From JBFHIZ01 sp963666475 (GTDB lineage: Bacteria; Bacillota; Clostridia; Lachnospirales; Lachnospiraceae), in contig CAXXJM010000001.1 in the NCBI GenBank assembly GCA_963666475.2, positions 558,001 to 622,000 of the forward strand: a stretch of 64,000 bases of DNA, written 5' to 3'. This document shows, piece after piece, positions 44,631 to 54,223 of this stretch (within the stretch, counting starts at the first letter, position 1; each line of letters starts with the position of its first letter). The notes beneath the pieces were generated by a model, which was not told the DNA's origin, searched no databases, and worked only from the letters and a program-made list of their open reading frames with translations. Both the position numbers and the translations under genes were made by a program.

Positions 44631-47264
44631 TTACTGATCTCGCTCCATTTGTAATCGTTCTTCAAACTCATCTAAAGTCATTAGAATTTTTCTGGGTTTT
44701 GTACCTTCTTCACCGCCAACAAGTCCAAATGTATTAAGTTCATCCATTATTCTTGCAGCTCTATTGAATCCAATCTTGAATACCCTTTGTAACATTCCAA
44801 TGGAAGCTTTTTCTTTATCAATGATAAATCTTCCTGCTTCTTCAAAGTAGATATCTCGGTCATCATCCGCACTTGAAATGCCAGCTTGACCACCTTGTTT
44901 TTTGATAGTTTGAATTTCTTCCTCAATTTTATTTGAATAAATGTTTCCAAGTGCTTGATTTTTCAAAAAATCAACAACAGAAGAAACATCGCGATCTGAA
45001 ATAAATGCACCTTGTACACGGACTGGCTTAGGATACCCAGCCGGATAAAATAGCATATCACCTTTACCAAGCAATTTTTCAGCTCCATTCATATCAAGAA
45101 TCGTTCTAGAGTCTGTTCCGCTGGAAACCGTAAATGCAATTCTACTTGGCATATTGGCCTTAATTAAACCAGTTATAACATCCACACTTGGTCTTTGCGT
45201 TGCTAAAATCAGATGTATACCAGCAGCTCTTGCAAGCTGAGATAATCTACAGATAGACTCTTCGACTTCACCAGGAGCAACCATCATTAAATCAGCAAGC
45301 TCATCAACTATGATTACAATTTGTGGCAGTTTCTTTGGCGCATCAGGTTGATCCTTCATACCTTCAATTTTTTTGTTATATCCTTTTAAATCACGTACAT
45401 TCTGATCAGCAAACATTTTGTATCGTTCTGTCATTTCTGTTACACCCCAATGCAGTGCAGCGGATGCCTTTTTAGGATCCGTAACAACAGGTATTAACAA
45501 ATGAGGAATGTCATTATATACACTTAATTCTACAACTTTTGGATCGATCATAATCAGTTTTACATCTTCGGGGTGTGCTTTATATAGTAGACTCATAATC
45601 AAGGTATTGATCGAAACAGATTTTCCAGATCCTGTGGCCCCCGCAATCAGAACATGTGGCATTTTTGCGATGTCAAAGATGACAGGTTCGCCACCGATAT
45701 CTTTTCCTACCGCAAAGGCAAGATCTGATTGAAACTCTGTGAACTGTTTGCTTTCTAATAGTTCTCTTAAGTCGACAGCGGTGTTTTCCTTATTTGGTAC
45801 TTCAATACCAATTGCAGCTTTACCTGGGATTGGAGCTTCAATTCGTATATCAGTAGCTGCCAGATTTAATTTGATATCATCTGCTAAATTAACGATTTTA
45901 CTAACCTTCACACCCATTTCAGGTTGTAATTCATATCTTGTGACAACTGGTCCCTGAGATATATCGGTTACTGTAACATTTACACCAAAATTTTCTAAGA
46001 TCTGTTGAAGTTTCGCTGCAGTTTCTTTTAATTGTTTTGCTGTTTTTGAACCTTGTGATGGTGTTGGTTTTGTTAATAACTCATAAGGAGGAAATTCATA
46101 TTTCCTCTTTTGCCTTATTTCTTTGATAGCAATCTCATCTTGAATGTGCGCCGGTTCTATCTTTTCTGTTTCGACACTTGCTTTTCTTGATATAGGCTTT
46201 ATTTCTTCAAAACTTTCATATTGCGTTCTTGCAATCGGCTTATCTATTGTTTTTTCGTTTGATAAAGTAATTGAAATTGGTGGAGTCTCTATTTCCTCCA
46301 CAAAACTTGGAACTTCATCAGTAAACGCTCCTCGTATGGAAATTTCTTCAATTTCATTTTTCACAGGAACAAATGTATTTTCATCTGCAAAATTGATTTC
46401 ATGAATATCGTGAAGTTCACTGACTTGTTCTTTTTCCATAACAAGTTCTTCTTTGCTTTTGATCTCCATATTTGTTGTCACACCAACTACTTTACGATCT
46501 TTTCGATACAGAATTTCTTCTGCATCTCTTGCTGCCTCTTCTAACTGAAGTTGTTCATATTCTTCCGCTTCTAAAAGTTCGGCTTCTGCTCTTGCTTCCC
46601 TACGCTTTTGTTTCTCTACGCGTGCTGTATCAAGAACTGCAGCACTTTTCTCTTTCATTCCTTTTAATACAGATTTCTGAGTCAAAAACATAATACAGAT
46701 TACTAACGATACAACAGATACAATGACGGTTCCAATTAATCCAATGTAATGATAAAGTAAAAATGCTAACCCTCCAAATACAACTCCACCACCATGCCTC
46801 ATTGTACTTGAATCTTGATATAATTCATTCACGACGCTTCCAGATTTATCAATAAATAATGTCTTTAAAGAAGGTAAAGAATTGGGAACAAACATCTGGG
46901 CTAATATCCCTATAAAAACCAAAGCAAAAACTACAGAAATAATTTTTCGCTTCGCAGTACGATTTGTTTTATTACTATAGTAAAAAGCCATTAAAAAAAA
47001 GAGTGCAATTGGAAAAATATAGGAAAGAATTCCAATCAACCCAAATAGAACGTTGCTTATTGTCTCACCAACCACTCCAATTAAATGGAAATTACATAAA
47101 AACAATAAAATACATAAAGCAAAAGTAACAATTAAAATGATTTCCGTTTTTACTTCTGGATTAATGGTATCCTGTTTTGATGTTTTCCTGATATTCGCTG
47201 ATGCTCTATTTTTCGAACCTGGTTTCGGACCTGGTTTTTTTCTGTTTTTAGTAGTATTTGTCAT
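44631..47264 (-). CDS. FtsK/SpoIIIE family DNA translocase
   Basis: The 877-residue protein has four hydrophobic spans in residues 40-200, a variable acidic linker to about 395, the motor with Walker A GATGSGKSVSINTL and LPQIVIIVDELADLMM, and a C-terminal gamma winged helix with MLQRVFKIGFNRAARIMDEL. It pumps chromosome ends across the septum in division or into the forespore. The ATG at 47264 is used because GGAGG lies 11 bases upstream; a TTG at 47282 overlaps that site. Confidence 0.95.
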   Translation of the reverse strand: MTNTTKNRKKPGPKPGSKNRASANIRKTSKQDTINPEVKTEIILIVTFALCILLFLCNFHLIGVVGETISNVLFGLIGILSYIFPIALFFLMAFYYSNKTNRTAKRKIISVVFALVFIGILAQMFVPNSLPSLKTLFIDKSGSVVNELYQDSSTMRHGGGVVFGGLAFLLYHYIGLIGTVIVSVVSLVICIMFLTQKSVLKGMKEKSAAVLDTARVEKQKRREARAEAELLEAEEYEQLQLEEAARDAEEILYRKDRKVVGVTTNMEIKSKEELVMEKEQVSELHDIHEINFADENTFVPVKNEIEEISIRGAFTDEVPSFVEEIETPPISITLSNEKTIDKPIARTQYESFEEIKPISRKASVETEKIEPAHIQDEIAIKEIRQKRKYEFPPYELLTKPTPSQGSKTAKQLKETAAKLQQILENFGVNVTVTDISQGPVVTRYELQPEMGVKVSKIVNLADDIKLNLAATDIRIEAPIPGKAAIGIEVPNKENTAVDLRELLESKQFTEFQSDLAFAVGKDIGGEPVIFDIAKMPHVLIAGATGSGKSVSINTLIMSLLYKAHPEDVKLIMIDPKVVELSVYNDIPHLLIPVVTDPKKASAALHWGVTEMTERYKMFADQNVRDLKGYNKKIEGMKDQPDAPKKLPQIVIIVDELADLMMVAPGEVEESICRLSQLARAAGIHLILATQRPSVDVITGLIKANMPSRIAFTVSSGTDSRTILDMNGAEKLLGKGDMLFYPAGYPKPVRVQGAFISDRDVSSVVDFLKNQALGNIYSNKIEEEIQTIKKQGGQAGISSADDDRDIYFEEAGRFIIDKEKASIGMLQRVFKIGFNRAARIMDELNTFGLVGGEEGTKPRKILMTLDEFEERLQMERDQ

Positions 47265-47305
47265 GTGTAAGCACACCTCCAAATGATGTTTTTGCTAAAA
47301 TTAAA

Positions 47306-48562
47306 TTAATACTTATAGTGCATGTCTTCAGGTGCAGGTTCAAAATTATATTCCAATTTTTTTGAAACATGTTTTTTTGGACCCGGAAGCGGATTTTCAA
47401 TAGGAATAAAAGTTTTTTCTTTTTTTAAATTTGTAGAATTCGAAGTTTCGTTTTCTTTAGGCACTTGTAATTCTACAGGAATCTCTTCCTCTGCAAAATT
47501 CTCTTCCAAAATTTCTTTCTCCGACCATTCTTTCGTAGTGTATAAATCAATTGTGGAACGTATTCCACATATTGCAATCATATATAGAAAAATAACGAGT
47601 TGGATATATGGTATGATCTCCGATTTTAAAAAAGTCCAATGTAGTAAACATAAACCAAAAGCAAGTATTAAGAAAAGTGCTTGTTTTCGATTTGTAGAGT
47701 ACATTGATAAGATACAGGTATATGTGAATATTGCTAAAATACCATAGAATACAATTGGATAATCCGAAATCATGTTTTTTGCATAAAAGATAAAAGAATT
47801 TGTTTCATCAGATAAGATAAAGATTCCTGATAATTCATTTTCTAAAATGGAGAAAAATGTTCTGGATTCCATTATCATTTGTACTATAAAATACAAAGTA
47901 AACGACAAGAAAATTCCTAGAAGATAGGAACTTCCAACGACAATTTTTTGTTTGAGGTTACTTTTCGCATCTGCAGAAGTGTAGATAACAGAAACAAAGA
48001 AACCAAGTAAAATATATACAGAAAAAACAGAATCCACCCATATACAATAAGTTAATAGAATGGCTAAAATAAAACTTTCAAAAGCTTTAATCACAAGCGG
48101 TGTTTCTTTTCTTCTTATAGATATAAAAAACAATGCAAATGCGCCCATAATGAATGAAAAAATCACTAGGAAAAATTGTTCAACAGAAATTTGAATTATA
48201 ACTGGAAGTAAAATTGCAGATATGAAAAAAATCCAAGCTTCTATTCGATTAAACAAAGTGCGAAATGATAAAAACAAAACCATAATCGATATCACTTGAA
48301 TAATCATTTGTAGATACAAAGAAAGTTCAATCTTATTTCCTACCAAAGAGAAAAACAAGGAAAACAAATGAGAGTAAATTTTTTCAAAATCAAATGCATA
48401 AAAAGAAAGCCCTGTTTGTCCTTGAATAAGAGCTTCCTTAATAAAGTCTGGATATATTGAAATTTTTGTAATAAACACACTTCGTAAAATCACACCAGTG
48501 ATTCCTAGTAAAATAAAACCAATGATTTTTATCCACGTAAGGTGCTTTGTATCTTCTCTCAA
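47306..48562 (-). CDS. multi-spanning membrane protein paired with GtrB-like glycosyltransferase
   Basis: The 418-residue protein has about ten hydrophobic spans (residues 8-340) and a proline-rich cytoplasmic tail of about 85 residues ending near residue 418 with the segment PLPGPKKHVSKKLEYNFE. The layout recalls GT-C-type glycosyltransferases that use polyprenyl-phosphate sugars, but I see no certain catalytic motif. I start it at the TTG at 48562, seven bases after GGAGG; an ATG farther up lies inside the preceding gene. It follows a GtrB-like gene by 13 bases. Confidence 0.75.
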   Translation of the reverse strand: MREDTKHLTWIKIIGFILLGITGVILRSVFITKISIYPDFIKEALIQGQTGLSFYAFDFEKIYSHLFSLFFSLVGNKIELSLYLQMIIQVISIMVLFLSFRTLFNRIEAWIFFISAILLPVIIQISVEQFFLVIFSFIMGAFALFFISIRRKETPLVIKAFESFILAILLTYCIWVDSVFSVYILLGFFVSVIYTSADAKSNLKQKIVVGSSYLLGIFLSFTLYFIVQMIMESRTFFSILENELSGIFILSDETNSFIFYAKNMISDYPIVFYGILAIFTYTCILSMYSTNRKQALFLILAFGLCLLHWTFLKSEIIPYIQLVIFLYMIAICGIRSTIDLYTTKEWSEKEILEENFAEEEIPVELQVPKENETSNSTNLKKEKTFIPIENPLPGPKKHVSKKLEYNFEPAPEDMHYKY

Positions 48563-48575
48563 AATGATTCCTCCA

Positions 48576-49532
48576 CTATTCTGGTTTTTTGTCATCCAAA
48601 ACGGTTTCAATCTGATATCTCGGTCGATGTTTTACTTCGATATAGATTTTTCCAATATATTCACCGATTAATCCGACGCAAATTAATTGTACTCCACCAA
48701 TAAACCAAACGGATAGAATTAGAGATGTCCATCCTGGAACTACATTTCCGGTTGTTAAAGAAACGAGTGCGTAAATAGCAGCAACAATGGAAAGCATTGT
48801 TATTATAATACCCACATGAAAGATCATAGTTATAGGGCGAATACTAAAAGATGTTATTCCTTCAAGTGCAAGTGCAATCATTTTCTTTAACGGATACTTG
48901 CTCTCTCCTGCCACTCTTTCTGAACGGTCATAGTATACAGAAGTACTTGACAACCCAATCAAAGGCATCATACCACGTAAAAATAGATTAGTCTCCTGAA
49001 ATTCAGAAAAATATTCAACTGCTCGTTTCGACATCAGTCTAAAATCAGCGTGATTATATATTGTTTCAACACCCATCCACTTCATGAATCGGTAGAAGAA
49101 TTGCGCTGTTGTTCTTTTGAAAAAAGTATCGGTTGTACGTTTTTTTCGCACACCATAGACAATCTCATGCCCTTCATGAAATCGGTCTATCATTTCTTCT
49201 ATTGCATGTATATCATCTTGCAAATCTGCATCAATAGAAACAATCATATCGGCTTGTTCTTTTGCAAATAATAGTCCCGCCGTTAATGCATATTGATGTC
49301 CTACATTTTTGGATAGCTTAAGTCCAAATATCTCATCATGCATGAGATTTTCCTGTTGAATCAACTCCCAAGTACGATCTTTGCTTCCGTCGTTTACAAA
49401 TAATATAAAACTATTATCTGTAATTTTTTCCTTTTCTACCATCTTTGATAGAAAAGCACGAAGTTCATTACTAGTAATTGGTAGCATTTCCTCTTCATTA
49501 TAACATGGTACAACAATAGCTAATCGATTCAT
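48576..49532 (-). CDS. GtrB-like polyprenyl-phosphate glycosyltransferase (GT2)
   Basis: The 318-residue protein has a GT2 domain (residues 1-230, LAIVVPCYNEEEML, VNDGSKDRTWELI and the metal-binding DADLQDD) and two C-terminal membrane spans (about 232-300). This matches GtrB/DPM-type enzymes that load a sugar from a nucleotide donor onto undecaprenyl phosphate. GGAG lies seven bases before the ATG at 49532; an ATG one codon earlier is also possible. The next gene is a multi-spanning protein that may use its product. Confidence 0.9.
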   Translation of the reverse strand: MNRLAIVVPCYNEEEMLPITSNELRAFLSKMVEKEKITDNSFILFVNDGSKDRTWELIQQENLMHDEIFGLKLSKNVGHQYALTAGLLFAKEQADMIVSIDADLQDDIHAIEEMIDRFHEGHEIVYGVRKKRTTDTFFKRTTAQFFYRFMKWMGVETIYNHADFRLMSKRAVEYFSEFQETNLFLRGMMPLIGLSSTSVYYDRSERVAGESKYPLKKMIALALEGITSFSIRPITMIFHVGIIITMLSIVAAIYALVSLTTGNVVPGWTSLILSVWFIGGVQLICVGLIGEYIGKIYIEVKHRPRYQIETVLDDKKPE

Positions 49533-49559
49533 CATTTATCTCCACCTTGATCTGCAAAT

Positions 49560-50840
49560 TTATACATGCGCCAGTGCTTGCTCAAGATCTGCTATAATAT
49601 CTTTTGCACTCTCAATTCCACATGAAAAACGAATTAAGTCTCGGTCAATATTTGCTTCTTTTAACTGCTCTTCAGACATTTGTCTATGTGTATGACTTGC
49701 GGGATGAAGTAAGCATGTTTTTGAATCCGCTACATGTGTAGCAATTGTAGCCAATTCTAAATGATCCATAAATAATGTGGTCTTTTCTTGGTCGCCTTTT
49801 AATCCAAAAGTTACGACCCCACAAAGTCCATCCGGCATATACTTCATAGCTAATTTGTGATAAGGATCGCTTTCAAGACCTGGAAATTTTACCCATTTCA
49901 CTTTATCATGTTGACTTAAATAGTTCGCTACAGCCAATGCGTTTTCATAATGTCGTTTAATTCTTAGATGTAGCGTTTCTAACCCTAAATTGATCAGGAA
50001 CGCATTTTCAGGTGATTGAGTAGAACCCAAATCACGCATCATTTGAGCAGTTGCTTTTGTTATATAAGCACCTTTTCCAAATTTTTCAGCATATACAATT
50101 CCATGATACGATTCATCCGGGCTACAAAGGCCTGGGAATTTATCTGGATAATCCATCCAATTGAAATTTCCCGAATCTACAATTGCACCACCAACAGTAG
50201 CACCATGACCATCCATGTATTTTGTTGTAGAATGAGTAACAATATCTGCTCCAAACTGAAATGGATTACAATGAATTGGAGTTGGAAATGTATTATCAAC
50301 TATTAATGGAACTCCATGTGAGTGTGCGGCTTGAGAAAATTTATCAAAATCCAAAACTACAAGTGTGGGATTGGAAAGTGATTCAGCGACAACACATTTT
50401 GTGTTATCACGAAATGCTAAATTTAATTGCTCCAGTGTACAATCTGGTTCAACCACAGTGCATTCAATGCCCATTTTTTTAAGTGTAACAGTAAATAGAT
50501 TGAACGTACCGCCATACATGCTAGAAGTAATAATCATATGGTCGCCAGCTTCACAAATGTTGAAAACTGCAAAAAAGTTTGCAGCTTGACCAGAAGACGT
50601 AAGCATTGCCGCAACCCCACCTTCTAGGTCGCAAATTTTTTCGGCCACATAATCATTCGTAGGATTCTGCAGTCTAGTGTAAAAATAACCTGAATCTTCC
50701 AAATCAAAAAGACGTGCCATCGATTCTGATGTCTCATACTTAAATGTTGTACTTTGATAAATTGGTAGTAATCGTGGCTCCCCATTTTTTGGTTTCCATC
50801 CTGACTGCAGGCATTTTGTGTCTTTTGAAAACTCTCTCAT
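49560..50840 (-). CDS. metY: O-acetylhomoserine aminocarboxypropyltransferase
   Basis: The 426-residue PLP enzyme has SGYFYTRLQNPTNDYVAEKICDLEGG, the cofactor lysine in VTHSTTKYMDGHG and the C-terminal FSCGIESAKDIIADLEQAL. It makes homocysteine (or methionine) from O-acetylhomoserine and sulfide (or methanethiol). Length is usual for MetY. It supplies the substrate of the MetH encoded at 16555-19017. AAGAAAGG precedes the ATG. It lies 25 bases after the YebC gene; no SAM riboswitch fits in that gap. Confidence 0.94.
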   Translation of the reverse strand: MREFSKDTKCLQSGWKPKNGEPRLLPIYQSTTFKYETSESMARLFDLEDSGYFYTRLQNPTNDYVAEKICDLEGGVAAMLTSSGQAANFFAVFNICEAGDHMIITSSMYGGTFNLFTVTLKKMGIECTVVEPDCTLEQLNLAFRDNTKCVVAESLSNPTLVVLDFDKFSQAAHSHGVPLIVDNTFPTPIHCNPFQFGADIVTHSTTKYMDGHGATVGGAIVDSGNFNWMDYPDKFPGLCSPDESYHGIVYAEKFGKGAYITKATAQMMRDLGSTQSPENAFLINLGLETLHLRIKRHYENALAVANYLSQHDKVKWVKFPGLESDPYHKLAMKYMPDGLCGVVTFGLKGDQEKTTLFMDHLELATIATHVADSKTCLLHPASHTHRQMSEEQLKEANIDRDLIRFSCGIESAKDIIADLEQALAHV

Positions 50841-50865
50841 ATTTTTCCAGCCTTTCTTAACGAAG

Positions 50866-51594
50866 TTATTCGTTCCAGTTTGTATACACTTTTTCTACAT
50901 CATCATCTTCATCTAATAAACTTAATGTTTTATTTAAAGAACGAACAGCCTCTTCATCGGTAAGGTCTACATATGTTTGTGGAATCATCGTAATTTCGGC
51001 CATATCTAAATCGATATTGGCAGCGCGTAGTGCATCACATACTTCTTCAAACATTTCAGGTGAAGTAAGAATTTCAAAACTATCTTCTTCTTCGGTAAAA
51101 TCTTCAGCACCCGCATCCAAAGAAACCATCATGAGTTCATCTGCTGACATCTCAAAATCTTCTTTCGAAATCAAAATCTGACCTTTTTGATCAAACATAA
51201 ACGAAACACATCCAGGTGTACCGATGCTTCCGTTTCCTTTGGTAAAAGCACTTCTAACGTTTGCCGCTGTACGATTTTTATTATCAGTCAATGTATTAAC
51301 AATGATTGCAATTCCATTTGGTCCATAGCCTTCATAAGTAATGTATTCGTAGTTTACAGCATCAATAGCCCCTGCTGCTTTTTTGATACCGCGATCAATG
51401 GTATCATTTGGCATATTATTCGCTTTTGCTTTTGCGATTACATCACGTAGCTTTGTATTATTTTCAGGATCGGCTCCACCTTCTTTTACTGCAACAGCAA
51501 TTTCTCTTCCAATAATGGTAAAAATTTTCCCTTTGGCTGCATCATTTTTTTCTTTCTTATGTTTAATATTAGCAAATTTTGAATGTCCTGACAT
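50866..51594 (-). CDS. YebC/PmpR family regulator
   Basis: The 242-residue protein starts MSGHSKFANIKHKKEKNDAAKGKIFT, the family signature, and contains GYGPNGIAIIVNTLTDNKNRTAANVR. Family members act as DNA-binding regulators or as translation factors at proline stretches. The ATG at 51594 follows GGGTG; a GTG three codons earlier is part of that site. It overlaps by no base but sits within six bases of the CNNM protein stop, so the two are coupled. Confidence 0.95.
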   Translation of the reverse strand: MSGHSKFANIKHKKEKNDAAKGKIFTIIGREIAVAVKEGGADPENNTKLRDVIAKAKANNMPNDTIDRGIKKAAGAIDAVNYEYITYEGYGPNGIAIIVNTLTDNKNRTAANVRSAFTKGNGSIGTPGCVSFMFDQKGQILISKEDFEMSADELMMVSLDAGAEDFTEEEDSFEILTSPEMFEEVCDALRAANIDLDMAEITMIPQTYVDLTDEEAVRSLNKTLSLLDEDDDVEKVYTNWNE

Positions 51595-51599
51595 ATTTA

Positions 51600-52955
51600 T
51601 CACCCATTCCTTTCTTCTTTTATATTTTCTTCAAATTCTTCCTCTGTATGATCAATTTTCTTTATTCGAACGCTATGTATCATTTTATCCTCAACACGTT
51701 CTATTGCAAAAATATACTGACCAAGTACAAATGAGAATTCTTCATCATCATTTGGAATACGATCCAATTTTGAAATAATATAACCGTTTATGGTATCAAA
51801 ATCTTCTTCGTCAAATTGTACTTCTAATTTTTCTTCAAGATCCTCAAGTCGCGTTTGTCCACTTACCACAAATTCATGTTCTGAAAATTCTGTAGCAATT
51901 TCCTCTTCTTCGTCATATTCATCTAAAATATCACCAACAATTTCTTCTAAAATGTCTTCCATTGCTACAATACCAGAAGTTTGGCCATACTCATCAATTA
52001 CAATGACCATTTGCTCCTTTGATTTTTGCATCATTTTAAAGATATCATCAATTTTTCGAGTCTCAGGTATAAAGGAAACGTCTCGAATAATTCCATCAAT
52101 AGCATGTAATGGTTTATTAAGAAGCTCTGTGTTCTTATAAAAACGCATGAGATCTTTCAAGTGAAGAATTCCAATGATATTGTCTATTGTATCGGTATAG
52201 ACAGGAATTCTTGAATAATTTTCATTTGCAATGACATCAATCGCATTACTTAATTTGATGTCAGATTCAATTGCGATAATATTTTTACGGTGAATCATGA
52301 TGTCGCTCGCACTCTTTTCACCATACTCAAAAATATTTGAAATCATTTCTGCTTCGGATGGCTCTAAGACACCAATTTCTTGTCCTTCATTTACCATTGA
52401 AAGTATTCCTTGTTCTGTAATATCAGATATTTTTTCATAATCTTTCATTCGAAAAATAATTAACAAAAGATCCGATATAAGACGAATTAAAATTGTAAAT
52501 GGCGTCAAGAGAAACATCAGCAACCATATAATTGGATATCCGGCACGCAATATAGGTAATGTATATTTTTTTCCGAAACACTTTGGTATAAACATCCCAA
52601 AAATCAATATTAAAAACAGCATAAGTAATAAAGCAATAAAATATGGAATAAGTTGATGAACATTCTCCATTTTTAAAGCAAAATACTCTGCCCATTCGAT
52701 TACATATGTACTTCCTAAAAAAAGATATACTCCAGTTGTAAGCAACTGAAATGTGTGTAAAAATTTTGATGGCTGCATAACCATGCTTTTTAATCGAATC
52801 AGAATTTTACCGCCTTCTTCTTCGGTTGATACTTCGTCTGTGAATTGTACGTGTTCTAATGCCGCTTCATAACAAAATAAAAACATGTTGATTAGCAATA
52901 CTATAAATAACCATATGCTGCCACCGCACCCGGCGCCGCCTTCGCTGTCTGACAT
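51600..52955 (-). CDS. CNNM/CBS-domain membrane protein (hemolysin C family)
   Basis: The 451-residue protein has a glycine-rich N-terminus, four hydrophobic spans (about 15-155, CNNM/DUF21), two CBS domains (about 200-330, GEKSASDIMIHRKNIIAIESD and MVIVIDEYGQTSGIVAMEDILEEIVGDI) and a C-terminal CorC/HlyC domain. Family members are metal (Mg or Co) exporters or sensors. The CNNM part is divergent from the standard. AAAAGGAG precedes the ATG. The alr gene lies upstream after 43 bases. Confidence 0.9.
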   Translation of the reverse strand: MSDSEGGAGCGGSIWLFIVLLINMFLFCYEAALEHVQFTDEVSTEEEGGKILIRLKSMVMQPSKFLHTFQLLTTGVYLFLGSTYVIEWAEYFALKMENVHQLIPYFIALLLMLFLILIFGMFIPKCFGKKYTLPILRAGYPIIWLLMFLLTPFTILIRLISDLLLIIFRMKDYEKISDITEQGILSMVNEGQEIGVLEPSEAEMISNIFEYGEKSASDIMIHRKNIIAIESDIKLSNAIDVIANENYSRIPVYTDTIDNIIGILHLKDLMRFYKNTELLNKPLHAIDGIIRDVSFIPETRKIDDIFKMMQKSKEQMVIVIDEYGQTSGIVAMEDILEEIVGDILDEYDEEEEIATEFSEHEFVVSGQTRLEDLEEKLEVQFDEEDFDTINGYIISKLDRIPNDDEEFSFVLGQYIFAIERVEDKMIHSVRIKKIDHTEEEFEENIKEERNG

Positions 52956-52998
52956 AATTCATTCTCCTTTTCATAAAAACTCTTTCAAAATTCTACCA

Positions 52999-54204
52999 TT
53001 ATACCCCGTATTCGTCAAGAATTCGAAGCCTGATCTCCATATCCAAATAATCCAGAATTTTTTGTTCGATTCCATTTTTCAAAAAAATTCGAGGAACCCG
53101 TAAATTGATGTTACATGCTAATTCATAGTTAAAGCCACCGCCCCATGTTTCGAGATCTTCAAATGTAATGCATTTTTCATGGTCTCTTCCAATTAAGGTT
53201 ACAAGGTCACCAATTCTTGTGTTTTCAATGTCTGTAACATCGATCATAAATTGATCCATGCATATCCGTCCGAGGATTGGAGCTTTCTCTCCATGTATTA
53301 ATACAAAACCTTTGGAAGATAAGTTCCTTGGATAACCATCACCATAACCAGCTGAAACTGTGGCAATTTTCATAACTCGTTTTGAAACAAATGTGCCCCC
53401 ATAGCTTACCGGCGTTCCTATTGGAATCTCCTTTACATGCACAATTCTAGAATATAATGAAAGAACTGGGTATAAATGAATGTCTTGATCCATAAGCACT
53501 TTAGATGGCCAGAGTCCATATAAAATCACACCTGCACGAACCATATCCATATTCATATCATGATATGCAATCGTTCCTGCACTGTTCGAACAATGTTTTA
53601 ACGGGAAATGAATTCCTTCAGCCTCTAATGAGGAAACAAAACTTGAAAACTTTTCATATTGCTCATAAGTCGGCTGGGTTTCTTCCATATCTGCACCTGC
53701 AAAATGTGTAAATATTCCTTCAATTTCAATTCCTTCTTTTTTTTGGACGTAACGAACGAACGCTTTTCCTTCTTCGTCTGCTAAAATACCAATTCGATTC
53801 ATACCTGTATCGACTTTAATTTGCACTTTAATCTTTCGTTTTTTGGAAATTGCAATGCTTGATAGTGCGTCAATCATCTCTTTTGTATATACAGTTGTCT
53901 GAATGTTCTCTTCGCACAAATATTCATAATTTTCTTTAAAGGTGTAGCCAATTACCACAATTGGTTTACGTATCCCGTGGTTTCGAAGTGAAAAAGCCTC
54001 CTCTGCTGTAGCAACTGCAAAACCATAGATTGATGCATTTGACTCTAGATCCAATGCTATCGGAAAAGCTCCGTGACCATAAGCATTTGCTTTAATTACA
54101 GCAAGGATTTTGACACCATGATCCAGTTTACTTGTAATGCTATCAACATTTCTATGTAAAGCATCCAAATCTATATTCGCCCATATTCGATCAAAAAATC
54201 GCAT
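52999..54204 (-). CDS. alr: alanine racemase
   Basis: The 401-residue enzyme has the PLP lysine in AVIKANAYGHGA, the catalytic tyrosine in VSAGYGDGYPR, and the C-terminal beta domain with RICMDQFMIDVTD. It provides D-alanine for peptidoglycan and teichoic acids. GGAG precedes the ATG. It lies 19 bases after nnr, in the nnr-alr order common in Firmicutes. Confidence 0.96.
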   Translation of the reverse strand: MRFFDRIWANIDLDALHRNVDSITSKLDHGVKILAVIKANAYGHGAFPIALDLESNASIYGFAVATAEEAFSLRNHGIRKPIVVIGYTFKENYEYLCEENIQTTVYTKEMIDALSSIAISKKRKIKVQIKVDTGMNRIGILADEEGKAFVRYVQKKEGIEIEGIFTHFAGADMEETQPTYEQYEKFSSFVSSLEAEGIHFPLKHCSNSAGTIAYHDMNMDMVRAGVILYGLWPSKVLMDQDIHLYPVLSLYSRIVHVKEIPIGTPVSYGGTFVSKRVMKIATVSAGYGDGYPRNLSSKGFVLIHGEKAPILGRICMDQFMIDVTDIENTRIGDLVTLIGRDHEKCITFEDLETWGGGFNYELACNINLRVPRIFLKNGIEQKILDYLDMEIRLRILDEYGV

Positions 54205-54223
54205 GATATTTCTCCATATTAAT

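Noticed and set aside
47322..47747. A 141-codon plus-strand open frame opposite the multi-spanning protein
   Set aside because: It mirrors a real gene on the other strand and shows no domain or initiation signal.
50841..50865. Possible SAM riboswitch upstream of metY
   Set aside because: The gap is only 25 bases and holds nothing but the ribosome binding site.
50878..50890. A second GTATAC core (TGTATACA) near the end of the YebC gene
   Set aside because: It is inside coding sequence, the flanks are not palindromic, and no promoter is near. It is probably chance.
51383..51778. A 131-codon plus-strand open frame opposite the YebC and CNNM genes
   Set aside because: It spans the junction of two clear minus-strand genes and shows no coding character of its own.
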